In this document: positions 51,846-60,386 of the stretch, one piece after another | Position numbering within the stretch: the stretch's first letter is position 1 | Layout of the letters: every line of letters starts with the position of its first letter | Source: Imperialibacter sp. EC-SDR9 | Lineage (GTDB): Bacteria > Bacteroidota > Bacteroidia > Cytophagales > Cyclobacteriaceae | Assembly: GCF_902498805.1 (NCBI RefSeq) | Contig: NZ_LR701573.1 | Location: 248,001-312,000 of the forward strand | Direction of reading: 5' to 3' | DNA: 64,000 nucleotides | Notes under the pieces: model-generated | The model's input: only the letters and a program-made list of their open reading frames with translations | What the model was told of the DNA's origin: nothing | Database searches by the model: none | Program-made: the position numbers and the translations under genes

Positions 51846-53135
51846 ATGAAATTAACTTCATTTCGCATAGTCATGGTTTATTTTCTGATCGCTACGATGT
51901 ACATCGTGCTGTCAGATAAAATTGTATCCTACCTGGTGAGAGATATAAATTTGCTCTCTGAGATTCAGAGCTATAAAGGACTTTTCTTTGTTGCTTCTAC
52001 ATCAGTATTGCTTTACTATCTCATAAAGATCAATACCAGAGAGCTGAGAAAGGAGAAAACAGAAGCCTTAAGGAATGAGCAGAAATACCGATTGCTTTTT
52101 AACCAAAACCCACTGCCCATGTGGGTGTACGACGCCGGCACACATAGAATACTGGATGTGAATGAAACTTCGGTAAGTATTTATGGTTATTCAAGGGCCG
52201 AGTTTTTGACTATGATCCTTGAAGATATACAATTGGAAGCGCAGCCCGGCGATGTTTCGCCAAAACCAGCTGAGCAGGGAGACTTTTTCCGCCTGACAGG
52301 GAGGCGGAAGCACCTAAAGAAAAACGGAGCCAGCATATTTGTCGAGATATTTACGCACGCAGTAGACTATAAAGGAGTTAGTGCTAACATGGTTTTGGTG
52401 CACGACATTTCCGATATGCTGAAATCGCAGGAAGACCTGACCAGCTCTGTGAATGAACTCAACAACTTTGTGTATCGGGCTTCTCACGATTTGAGGGGCC
52501 CAATCGCCAGAATGATTGGCTTGTCCGAATTGGGAAAAACTGTTCACGACGTGTCGGATTCGATGGAATACTTCGGGCTGATTGGTCAAACCGCCTACAA
52601 GCTGGATAAGTCTTTGCAAAGGCTTTTAATTATCAACAGCATTAAAGGCCGGGAGCTTGAAGCGAAAGAGCGAAGTCTTCATTCCATGATCAACGAGTCT
52701 GTCAAGGCCTTTAGTTTTGACCTGGCAGACCAGAATGTTGCGCTCACGCTAACCGAAGGTCCGGACACCACTGTTTGTTGCGATAAGTATTTTTTTCGGG
52801 TGGCACTTGATAGCCTGATCGAAAACAGCATCAATTTTAGAGCGCCTGCAAGAGTAAGAAAGGCAACAATTGTAATTGATTATGTCAGGACGGAAACTCA
52901 TCTGCAGGTTAGGGTAACTGATAACGGCATAGGCGTAAAGAAAGAAGTGAAGGATCATATTTTCACACTTTTCTACAGAGGTGCCGAAGAATCAAAGGGA
53001 TCAGGTCTGGGGCTCTACCTTGCATCCAGCGCTCTTGCAAGGGTCGGAGGATCGCTGGCGCTACAGTCGTCGGACGAAGAGTCGACAACCTTTATTATTT
53101 CCATCCCTCTTGCTTGGTCTCCTCAGTTGCTTTAA
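51846..53135 (+). CDS. Membrane PAS-domain sensor histidine kinase
   Basis: I use the ATG at 51846, one codon after a possible TTG. Two membrane helices (MVYFLIATMYIVLSDKIV and GLFFVASTSVLLYYLI) are followed by a PAS domain at about 75-195 (FNQNPLPMWVYDAGTHRILD, then VLVHDISDMLKSQED). The phospho-acceptor box is YRASHDLRGPIARMIGL (His near 213). The ATPase part has SLIENSINFRA, VTDNGIGV and GSGLGLYLASSAL. The H-box and ATPase are like those of the TPR kinase at 48.5 kb, so both may belong to one kinase subfamily. The partner regulator is not nearby. The aminoacylase-like gene starts 17 bases after its stop. Confidence 0.87.
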   Translation: MKLTSFRIVMVYFLIATMYIVLSDKIVSYLVRDINLLSEIQSYKGLFFVASTSVLLYYLIKINTRELRKEKTEALRNEQKYRLLFNQNPLPMWVYDAGTHRILDVNETSVSIYGYSRAEFLTMILEDIQLEAQPGDVSPKPAEQGDFFRLTGRRKHLKKNGASIFVEIFTHAVDYKGVSANMVLVHDISDMLKSQEDLTSSVNELNNFVYRASHDLRGPIARMIGLSELGKTVHDVSDSMEYFGLIGQTAYKLDKSLQRLLIINSIKGRELEAKERSLHSMINESVKAFSFDLADQNVALTLTEGPDTTVCCDKYFFRVALDSLIENSINFRAPARVRKATIVIDYVRTETHLQVRVTDNGIGVKKEVKDHIFTLFYRGAEESKGSGLGLYLASSALARVGGSLALQSSDEESTTFIISIPLAWSPQLL

Positions 53136-53152
53136 TTCCATTATCTTCCCGT

Positions 53153-54700
53153 ATGAAATGGAAATCGACTGCCGCCCATCTTGTGGTCATTGGCGCTTGC
53201 ATGCTGGGGTGTGCACCCAAGCCCAGCCTTCCGGAAACACTTCGGGCAATTGAAAAATTTGATATAGTTATAAGAAATGGGAGGATAATAGACGGATCGG
53301 GTCAGCCAGCGTTTGCCTCCAGCATCATCATTCAGGCTGACACAATCGCCTACATCGGTCAGCTGGATTCCACCAGCACTGCCACGCTTGAGATAGATGC
53401 CAACGGCAAGGTGGTTGCGCCTGGGTTTATCGATGCTCATGCGCACGGTGATCCGATCAAAACGCCTCAGTTTTACAACTTTCTTGCGCAGGGAGTTACT
53501 ACTATTTGCCTGGGGCAGGATGGCTCAAGTGACTCAAAAGGAGAATTTGGTGCATGGCAGGCTTCCGTCGACAGTGTCAGGCCAGCACTTAATATTGCTC
53601 CGTTCACTGGTCATGGTTCGTTGCGAATGGAAATAGAAACACCTTTTGAAGAGGAATTAAGTGAGGCAGATATGGCGATGATGACTACTGAACTGGATCA
53701 TCAGCTACGGTTGGGCAGCTTTGGCCTGACGATGGGGCTGGAGTATGTGCCAGGCAGATACTCGGGAGAAAAGGAATTGCAGGCGCTGGCAAAAATAGTG
53801 GGCAGCTACCAGGGCGTGTTAATGGCTCACATCCGCAATGAAGACAACGACAAGCTGGAGGCTTCTTTAGATGAGTTTCTGAGCCTGGGTGAATGGGCTC
53901 CTGTGCACGTGTCCCACCTCAAGTCGGTATACGGCGAGGGTACAAAAAGGGCCCTGGAAATTACTTCCATCCTTACGAAGTATGAATCGCTTGGCTACAA
54001 GGTAAGTGCTGATGTTTATCCCTACATGGCCAGCTTTACAGGCATAGGTATTGTGTTCCCCGACTGGGCCATTCCACCAGCCAATTTCAATGCGGTTAAA
54101 AAGGCGAGAAGGGGTGAATTGGAGGAGTTTCTGCGAAATAAGATTGCTCAAAGAAATGGGTCGGCTGCGACCCTCTTCGGCACGCCTCCCTATGCAGGCA
54201 AAACGCTGGCCGACCTTGAAAAAGAGCTCGGCAAACCGTTTGAAGACATACTGATTGATGATATTGGGCCCAGAGGAGCAAGTGCTGCTTATTTTGTAAT
54301 GGACGACTCACTACAGATGGCTTTGATGACAAGCGACTATGTGGTGGTGTCGTCCGATGGCAGCCCCGGCATGAGACACCCGAGAGGCTATGGCAGCTTT
54401 GGTAAAATGATTGAGACTTACACTGTGAAAGGTGATTATTTTACGCTGGAGCAAGTCGTTCATAAAATGAGCGGACAAACCGCTGAAATTATTGGGCTGA
54501 AAGACCGAGGGCTACTGAAGGTAGGCTACAAAGCTGATGTGGCAATTTTCGATCCGGCTAACGTCAAGGTAAAGGCCGACTTCCAGCATCCGCACCACCT
54601 CACTGAGGGTGTCGATTTTGTTTTGGTCAATGGTAAGTTGGCGAGAAACAATGGCGAGTTTGTCGAAGAGCGAACCGGAAGCTTATTGAGGAGAGAGTAG
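53153..54700 (+). CDS. D-aminoacylase / N-acyl-D-amino-acid deacylase-like lipoprotein amidohydrolase
   Basis: I start at the ATG at 53153 (MKWKSTAAHLVVIGACMLGC), which gives a lipoprotein signal. The mature part is an amidohydrolase of the D-aminoacylase group: IVIRNGRIIDGSGQPAF, VAPGFIDAHAHGDP with the HxH metal motif, LEYVPGRYSGEKEL, MAHIRNEDN, VHVSHLKS, SSDGSPGMRHPRGYGSFGKM and a last KADVAIFDPANVK strand. In the family these remove the acyl group from N-acyl-D-amino acids with zinc. A periplasmic location suggests it processes D-amino acid products or peptides outside the cytoplasm. It probably shares a transcript with the PAS kinase. Confidence 0.85.
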   Translation: MKWKSTAAHLVVIGACMLGCAPKPSLPETLRAIEKFDIVIRNGRIIDGSGQPAFASSIIIQADTIAYIGQLDSTSTATLEIDANGKVVAPGFIDAHAHGDPIKTPQFYNFLAQGVTTICLGQDGSSDSKGEFGAWQASVDSVRPALNIAPFTGHGSLRMEIETPFEEELSEADMAMMTTELDHQLRLGSFGLTMGLEYVPGRYSGEKELQALAKIVGSYQGVLMAHIRNEDNDKLEASLDEFLSLGEWAPVHVSHLKSVYGEGTKRALEITSILTKYESLGYKVSADVYPYMASFTGIGIVFPDWAIPPANFNAVKKARRGELEEFLRNKIAQRNGSAATLFGTPPYAGKTLADLEKELGKPFEDILIDDIGPRGASAAYFVMDDSLQMALMTSDYVVVSSDGSPGMRHPRGYGSFGKMIETYTVKGDYFTLEQVVHKMSGQTAEIIGLKDRGLLKVGYKADVAIFDPANVKVKADFQHPHHLTEGVDFVLVNGKLARNNGEFVEERTGSLLRRE

Positions 54701-54709
54701 CTCTTTTTG

Positions 54710-57175
54710 TCAATTTCCCTTTTTTGTAGTGTCGGCCTCAAACTCGAAAAACTCTTCCTCCTTCAGTTGTAACGTTTTAGCGTTTTTCCCGGGTTCTTTT
54801 CTGATTTCCTGTAGCAACACTTTCCCTTCCTCTTTGATGTTCTCAATCAGGCTTTTGGCGGCGCTGCGGGCGTCATAACTTACCTTGTAGTCATCGGTTG
54901 TTCCGGCAATCTTCACGTGAGCGTAGATGTTTCCCCTTTCGTCTTCTTCTATAGCACCAAAGCTTTCATCGTTGTCACGCCGGCGTTGCTTGTTGAATAA
55001 AGGAACCTTCAGGCGGTAGTCGATTTGCTGATCGAAAGTATGGGTGCCGCTAAGGGTGATATTGGATACATTAGATTTGATATCCATGCTTGGAATAAGG
55101 ATCTTTCTGTTTTCGATAAGGAACTGGTTGGTGAGCTCTCCGAAGGTCAGGTGCCCCAGTTTGTCTTCTTTCACAAGTCTTGAAAGCTCTTGCATAGGGG
55201 CGAAATCTATGAGCTGACCGTTAACGCCCCTGGCATTGATGCGGGCCCTGAACAGGTCGGACATAAAGCTGAGGTTGTTGTGAACGCCCATGTCTACATC
55301 AAAGTCGGCAAAAAGCTGTCCCTTGATGTGCTTGCTTTGCATCCAGGTTTGCCCGAAGTCATGAAAAACGTAGAAGACGCTGTCGATGTAGAGGTTTTTT
55401 ACCTCCCCTGAGAAGTAGGTGAGCAGGGTATCCCCGGGTTGGTCGGACAAGTTACCGGTAAGCTTGATATCGCCACCCATGGTGGAGAAATCAAGTTTTT
55501 TCACATATACCTGCCGGTTTTGAATAAGCACTTCGGCATTTACATTTTTGCCGGTAAACCGGTCAAAGACCACCGTTTCAGCCTCTGCCGTTAGTTTCAC
55601 ACGGAGCCTGGGGCTCACTGTAAGCGAATAAGCCCCGCCGTCCCCGTTAGAGGTGTTTTTATTGGCCAGCAGTTCATTCAAGTCCAGTCTGTTGGCTGAC
55701 ACCTTGCCTTCCACCAGCAGCAGGTTGTTCTTCTCCTCATAGAAAAAATGAAAGTTTCTCAGCAGTCCATTAATTCGCAAATCGCTGTTTCCCAGCTTGC
55801 CGGTAGTTTCTGTAAATGCGACATCACGGTCGTTGAATAGTAAAATCCCACTCCACTCCCTGAACAACAGCGGGTAGCTTTGCCATGAAAAGGTTGCATC
55901 CTGGATAGTTGTTTCTCCATCTATCAGCCAATCGCCTGTTGCTTTTTCATCCAGTTTTCCCTCAAAGCCAAGTAGGTAGGTCAGCGTGCCGCTTTCGCTT
56001 TTTATGCCCCAGTCGGGTACGATTTTCTCAAACTGCGCTAGTGTCATATTACCCTCCAGCTCGGCCCTGGTGTGCATGGTGGCCATGTTGGTGATGGTGG
56101 CGTTGCCCTGGACAGGAAAGGCGTTCATCGTTCCCGATAGGTTTTGCAATTGAAGACTCGTGCCTTCCGACTGAAGGTTCGTTGTCAGCCGACCATCCAA
56201 ACTAAAGTCCGAAAAAGCTAGCTGGCGGCTAGGGTAAAGGAACCGGACATGCTGTCCGCTAAAGTCGGTGACCAGGGTGGGCTTCCCATTTTGTTTTGTG
56301 TAGCTTCCTTTGAATGTCGCCTCGCCTTCTAAATCGTAACTGGCCCAGTCAGTCGGCCATCCAGCGGGGATATTGCTTAGTAAATCCTTCAGGGATTTTG
56401 TGTTGCCAGACCACTCCAGTAGCAGTTCGTCAGGGCTTGATGACGTCAGCGTACCGGTCAGGTTATGGCTGGCCTCCTTTAGCTCCCAGGCCTTGATTTC
56501 GGTCAAATGCCCCTTGTCGATCCTCATTCCTAGAAGTTCTATTTCCAGCAATCTTCCCTCCAGGTAGGGAAAGCCCTGGTAAACCGTTTTCAGATTGGTG
56601 CCTTTCCAATGTCCTGAGAAAACCTGAGGGCTGTTAATGGACTGGATATCGAAGTGGGCCTGGCTGAACTCCCAATAGCTCAGTAGCTCTGAAGGCCTGT
56701 CTTCGTAGCGGATTTTGCTGTTGGAAATTCTCAGCTTGCCAATAGTTAACTTTGGCGATTCCTCATCCACCACTTTCTTTTTGAACACATCAAAATTCCT
56801 GAGGCCGTTTTCGTCTATGAGTAGGTTGATCTCGGCTTTTTCTACGTTGAGCTGACGAATGTGGTAATTTTTATCAAGGAAGTTCCAAAGGTGAAAACTG
56901 AACGATAGTCGCCCAATGCTTACCAGTGGGCTTTCTGGTGTGCCTGCTTCAACCTTTTGCAAGACAATCGATATGTTGGGGAAACTGTCCCAATACGAAA
57001 TGTCGATGTGCCCTACTTTAACCGGGGTGGTGAGTCTCTCATTTACATTGTCCAGAAAGTATTGAATGAACTCATCACGGTTGATTTGAATGTACAGCAG
57101 GCACGCCAATAGCGTGGCAGTGACAAAAGCAATTACTCCGGTAAGTATCAGTGCGGCTAGCCGTGGAATTTTCAC
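54710..57175 (-). CDS. AsmA-family envelope protein
   Basis: 821 residues: an N-terminal membrane helix (IPRLAALILTGVIAFVTATL), then the AsmA start YFLDNVNERLTTPVKVGHID, and a long run of beta strands typical of the repeating-groove domain (AsmA/TamB/YhdP-like). The AsmA C-terminal segment is near 620-720 (GQLFADFDVDMGVHNNLSF, LIDFAPMQELSRLV, RKILIPSMDIKSNVSNITLS). The tail is acidic and charged. The family bridges inner and outer membranes and is thought to carry phospholipids or influence outer-membrane assembly. The gene is transcribed alone and convergent with the aminoacylase-like gene. Confidence 0.83.
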   Translation of the reverse strand: MKIPRLAALILTGVIAFVTATLLACLLYIQINRDEFIQYFLDNVNERLTTPVKVGHIDISYWDSFPNISIVLQKVEAGTPESPLVSIGRLSFSFHLWNFLDKNYHIRQLNVEKAEINLLIDENGLRNFDVFKKKVVDEESPKLTIGKLRISNSKIRYEDRPSELLSYWEFSQAHFDIQSINSPQVFSGHWKGTNLKTVYQGFPYLEGRLLEIELLGMRIDKGHLTEIKAWELKEASHNLTGTLTSSSPDELLLEWSGNTKSLKDLLSNIPAGWPTDWASYDLEGEATFKGSYTKQNGKPTLVTDFSGQHVRFLYPSRQLAFSDFSLDGRLTTNLQSEGTSLQLQNLSGTMNAFPVQGNATITNMATMHTRAELEGNMTLAQFEKIVPDWGIKSESGTLTYLLGFEGKLDEKATGDWLIDGETTIQDATFSWQSYPLLFREWSGILLFNDRDVAFTETTGKLGNSDLRINGLLRNFHFFYEEKNNLLLVEGKVSANRLDLNELLANKNTSNGDGGAYSLTVSPRLRVKLTAEAETVVFDRFTGKNVNAEVLIQNRQVYVKKLDFSTMGGDIKLTGNLSDQPGDTLLTYFSGEVKNLYIDSVFYVFHDFGQTWMQSKHIKGQLFADFDVDMGVHNNLSFMSDLFRARINARGVNGQLIDFAPMQELSRLVKEDKLGHLTFGELTNQFLIENRKILIPSMDIKSNVSNITLSGTHTFDQQIDYRLKVPLFNKQRRRDNDESFGAIEEDERGNIYAHVKIAGTTDDYKVSYDARSAAKSLIENIKEEGKVLLQEIRKEPGKNAKTLQLKEEEFFEFEADTTKKGN

Positions 57176-57265
57176 AGGATAAAATTAAACAAATCAAAGG
57201 CGTTTCTACGATACAACGCTGACGATATAAATTTTATGAGAGAAGAAATATTTTTTATTAACCTA

Positions 57266-57296
57266 TTTGCAAAAATACAAAAGGGTACTACATTTG
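57266..57296 (+). promoter_or_regulatory. Bacteroidota-type promoter of tRNA-Val
   Basis: TTTG (57266-57269) and TACATTTG (57289-57296) are separated by 19 bases and match the Bacteroidota -33/-7 consensus (TTTG, 17-23 bases, TAnnTTTG). The tRNA starts 50 bases further on. Confidence 0.75.
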
Positions 57297-57346
57297 CACT
57301 CCCTAACCGGGAAGCGGGTTGTGAAAACAGCCAGCTTTTTTGAAAG

Positions 57347-57421
57347 GGGCTCATAGCTCAGCTGGTTCAGAGCACCTGCCTTACAAGCAGGGGGTCCAAG
57401 GTTCGAATCCTTGTGGGCCCA
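57347..57421 (+). tRNA. tRNA-Val (anticodon TAC)
   Basis: A full cloverleaf can be drawn. The acceptor stem is GGGCTCA/TGGGCCC. The D arm is GCTC-AGCTGGTTCA-GAGC. The anticodon stem is CCTGC/GCAGG with loop CTTACAA (anticodon TAC, reading GTA and related Val codons). The variable loop is GGGTC, and the T arm is CAAGG-TTCGAAT-CCTTG. The discriminator is A at 57421; CCA is not encoded. Confidence 0.95.
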
Positions 57422-57422
57422 C

Positions 57423-57456
57423 AAAAGTCACTCAGAAATGGGTGACTTTTTTTTTG
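57423..57456 (+). terminator. Intrinsic terminator of tRNA-Val
   Basis: AAAAGTCAC pairs with GTGACTTTT around a TCAGAAATGG loop, and a run of nine T follows. It begins right after the tRNA. Confidence 0.85.
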
Positions 57457-57548
57457 AAAGATTCTGCCAACTATTTGCCCATTACTTTAGTATGATTAAT
57501 TTTTAAAAGCCAGTTTTTGTAACTTTAAGGGTGCTGACTACAAAGAAC

Positions 57549-57773
57549 ATGAAGACTAAGCAGACATTAAAGGCGGTTTCTTCCACCACCGTGTTGCCCA
57601 ACGGAATGAAGTCTTCTTTGTCCTGGAGCCCAGAGAGCGACCCTCAGACCGAAGACCGGATTCGCTGCATGGCAATGAGTGATCACGAATATTGGAACGC
57701 CATGATGCGACTAATTAATGTGGGCCGCACGACAGCTGTTACATTTGAGAAAAGAATCATAAAATGGACATAA
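57549..57773 (+). CDS. Small protein preceding a nucleotidyltransferase, possible toxin-antitoxin partner
   Basis: A 74-residue product from the ATG at 57549 (a GTG six codons earlier is also possible). The N-terminal part is Ser/Thr-rich (KAVSSTTVLPNGMKSSLSWS). A helical C-terminal part follows: DRIRCMAMSDHEYWNAMMRL, then INVGRTTAVTFEKRIIKW. I recognise no named family. The last ten bases overlap the nucleotidyltransferase gene, so the two are translationally coupled, in the manner of small two-gene modules. The role as antitoxin or partner is inferred from arrangement only. Confidence 0.55.
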   Translation: MKTKQTLKAVSSTTVLPNGMKSSLSWSPESDPQTEDRIRCMAMSDHEYWNAMMRLINVGRTTAVTFEKRIIKWT

Positions 57774-58285
57774 ACGATCCGTTTTATTACGAGATCGCAA
57801 AAGCGCTCAATAGCACGGGCACCGAATATGTCCTCGTTGGTGGCCTTGCAGTTGCCTACTATGGATTCCACAGGTATACCGGAGATATGGATCTTTGGGT
57901 AAAGTCTACCGAAAGCAACATGAGCAAACTTTACTCAGCGCTTGTTGACGTGTTAAAATATGACCATGCATCGATAACAGCCATAAAAAAAAACAGACCT
58001 GTTGAGAGCCCGACACCGATAAGACTTTTTTCAGATGATGAAGCAACCTACGTCGATTTGATGACTAATACATTTCAGAGAATTTTCAGTTGGGACGAGT
58101 GCAAGCAGCATTCAAATGTGATTACGCTGAAAGACATTAAATTTCCGGTTGTTCACATCAATCATCTAATACAGATGAAGGAAAACACGAAGCGACTTGA
58201 TGATTCTATGCAAGACTTAGTGGATGCCCATGAACTAAAAAAAATCCTTAAACTACAAGCAAAAGGGAGCCCAAAAGGTAAATAG
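57764..58285 (+). CDS. Nucleotidyltransferase-fold protein (AbiEii/DUF6036-like)
   Basis: 173 residues. EYVLVGGLAVAYYGFHRYTG then DMDLWV gives the Pol-beta-type nucleotidyltransferase core: GG in the first loop and DxD-like DMD near residue 44. A later acidic strand is ATYVDLM, near residue 95. The C-terminal helix (LIQMKENTKRLDDSMQDLVD) is common in small NTases of toxin type. Some members add nucleotides to tRNA ends or to partner proteins; the target here is unknown. Its position right after tRNA-Val, between terminator-like repeats, suggests an inserted cassette. Confidence 0.7.
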   Translation: MDINDPFYYEIAKALNSTGTEYVLVGGLAVAYYGFHRYTGDMDLWVKSTESNMSKLYSALVDVLKYDHASITAIKKNRPVESPTPIRLFSDDEATYVDLMTNTFQRIFSWDECKQHSNVITLKDIKFPVVHINHLIQMKENTKRLDDSMQDLVDAHELKKILKLQAKGSPKGK

Positions 58286-58394
58286 GCAACTCTCTAAGTC
58301 TGACGATACGTTTTATTTAGTGCAAGGATAAAAAGATATGAAAACGCCCGTTTTCGGCTTCGAAACTTTCCCTCCAGTCGGGTAGGCCCACGAT

Positions 58395-58427
58395 AAAAGG
58401 TCATTCAGAAATGAATGGCCTTTTTTA
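58395..58427 (+). terminator. Intrinsic terminator after the nucleotidyltransferase cassette
   Basis: AAGGTCATTC pairs with GAATGGCCTT around AGAAAT, with a T-run after it. The hairpin and the preceding GGCCCAC strongly resemble the tRNA-Val 3' end plus terminator at 57416-57456. Confidence 0.8.
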
Positions 58428-58544
58428 TTTTTGCCATTCCTGTATTGCATCCCCACAAACGACTGTCTAAAACTCAAATTTACTATCTTAGGCACTGCTG
58501 AGCGATTCTTCGGAATGACTCAATCGACCGACTGCCTATATTAT

Positions 58545-60380
58545 ATGTTAAAGAAAGTTCACTCATTAGCACTTTTGTTGTTGTGCTGTTCTATTGCCAA
58601 TGCGCAGGAATCCCTCCCTGAAGTCATCAGTCAGGTAGACACAAATCAAAACCCGGGAGATAAACTGAAGCTTATTAAACTTGGAGAAAACCTACTCCAG
58701 AAGGAGGGAGACGACTCCGTTAAAGCTGAATTCTTTCTTCGTTGTGGCATTATCTATGGAATTTCAGGGAAAGCCGACTCATCGATATACTTCTTCAACC
58801 AGGCGCTGCAATTAGGCAACGAATCACAACATTTACTCAAATCCCGGGCTCACAACGGTATAGGCAATGTAAGCCGGCAAAAGGGCAACAATGAGATGGC
58901 ATTTGAGAGCTTCCAGAATGCTTTGAGGACTGTGGAAGGGAAGCCTGACTTTATGAGCCGAAGTTTTGAAGGTTCCATTATTGCCAATCTTTCCAGCATC
59001 TACTTCAGCATGGGAGACAATGAGAAAGCAGAGCAATACAGCCTGCGAGGGCTTGAGCATGCAAAGTCGATAAAAGACACTGCACAAATGGAGTACAGCT
59101 ATGTTGGTCTGGCTCTGATTTACAATAAGACAAAGGAATACGAAAAGGCACTTGAGTATCATCAACTGGCTTCCCAGCTAATGGAAAGGGAAAATAGTGA
59201 TCCTTACTTAAGGGACTACAACAAGATTAATTTAGCCCGACTGTTTGAGAATCAGGGTAAAATGGTAGAGGCCTTGTCCCTTTATGATGAGATGCTCCTG
59301 GGTACCAATCCTGATGTCGATATTAGAACGACTTCGTTGAAAAACGCCGGACAGATACTTTTCGAACTTGGAGATTTTACAAAAGTGATTGAATACGCCC
59401 AAAGACTGATGCTCCTCGCTGATGAAACAGAAACTCTTCCTTCGGCCGTAGATGCAACACAATTACTGTATCAATCATATCAGGCCACCGGAGACTATAA
59501 AACATCCAACGAATACCTGAATCTGTATGTAGTGTTAAACGATTCCCTCATCAATGAGAAATCGGCAAAGGCGCTGGTAGAGCTTGAAGCGAAGTATGAG
59601 AGCGAAAAGAAAGCGCAGGAAATTACTGAGCTCAAACTCGAAAACCAGCAGTCCGTCAATCAGCGAAACATATACTTATTTGTTACGCTTATAGTAATTG
59701 TGGGAGCAATTTTCCTAGGGGTGCTCATTCGTTCCAAAACAAAATCTAACAAGTTAATATCCAAGTCATTGAAGGATAAGGAGCTGCTTCTAAAGGAGAT
59801 TCACCATCGGGTCAAAAACAACCTGCAAATTATTTCGAGTCTGTTAAGTTTGCAATCGAGGTACATCGAAGACAAAGGAGCCAAGGATGCTGTGAATGAG
59901 GGACAGAACAGGGTAAAGTCAATGGCGCTGATCCATCAGAAGCTCTACCAAAACGAAAACCTGGCTGGCGTAGATGCCCTGGATTACATTGAAAATCTCA
60001 CCAGCACGCTCCGTTCCTCCTATGGCGTCGAAGCGGAGCGGGTTTCGGTGACCTACGACATCGAAAACCTTAATATCGATGTAGACACCATCATACCCAT
60101 CGGCCTTATCCTGAACGAATTGATAAGCAACTCATTCAAGCATGCCTTTCCCAATGACAAGGAAGGGAATATCTCAATATGGTTAAAAAGAGCAAACAAC
60201 CAACTAGAATTGAAGGTTTGTGACAACGGAATAGGCAGCAAAAAAGATATTAGTAAATCTGATTCTTTTGGGATCCGAATGATCAGATCACTTGCAATGA
60301 AATTGGAAGCCACTGTCGACTTTAATTTCGACAACGGCACAGAGGCGTCTTTGCTCATTTCTAGTTTTAAGTTGGCGTAA
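58545..60380 (+). CDS. TPR-repeat sensor histidine kinase of the HisKA_2 type
   Basis: I start at the ATG at 58545 (MLKKVHSLALLLLCCSIANA), which gives a signal peptide; the frame opens 114 bases earlier without one. The product is about 611 residues. Periplasmic TPR repeats span about 30-350 (KSRAHNGIGNVSRQKGNNEM, EKAEQYSLRGLEHAKSIKD, KALEYHQLASQLMEREN). A membrane helix lies near 375-393 (IYLFVTLIVIVGAIFLGVLI). The phospho-His box is KEIHHRVKNNLQIISSLLSL (His near 420), the HisKA_2 form, with N-box ILNELISNSFKHAF and DNGIGS in the ATPase. Its partner is the LytTR regulator six bases downstream. Confidence 0.9.
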   Translation: MLKKVHSLALLLLCCSIANAQESLPEVISQVDTNQNPGDKLKLIKLGENLLQKEGDDSVKAEFFLRCGIIYGISGKADSSIYFFNQALQLGNESQHLLKSRAHNGIGNVSRQKGNNEMAFESFQNALRTVEGKPDFMSRSFEGSIIANLSSIYFSMGDNEKAEQYSLRGLEHAKSIKDTAQMEYSYVGLALIYNKTKEYEKALEYHQLASQLMERENSDPYLRDYNKINLARLFENQGKMVEALSLYDEMLLGTNPDVDIRTTSLKNAGQILFELGDFTKVIEYAQRLMLLADETETLPSAVDATQLLYQSYQATGDYKTSNEYLNLYVVLNDSLINEKSAKALVELEAKYESEKKAQEITELKLENQQSVNQRNIYLFVTLIVIVGAIFLGVLIRSKTKSNKLISKSLKDKELLLKEIHHRVKNNLQIISSLLSLQSRYIEDKGAKDAVNEGQNRVKSMALIHQKLYQNENLAGVDALDYIENLTSTLRSSYGVEAERVSVTYDIENLNIDVDTIIPIGLILNELISNSFKHAFPNDKEGNISIWLKRANNQLELKVCDNGIGSKKDISKSDSFGIRMIRSLAMKLEATVDFNFDNGTEASLLISSFKLA

Positions 60381-60386
60381 AAGATC

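Noticed and set aside
58318-58391. Second, decayed tRNA before the terminator at 58395
   Set aside because: TTCGAA and GGCCCAC are there, but no cloverleaf can be drawn, so I do not annotate a tRNA and only note the similarity.
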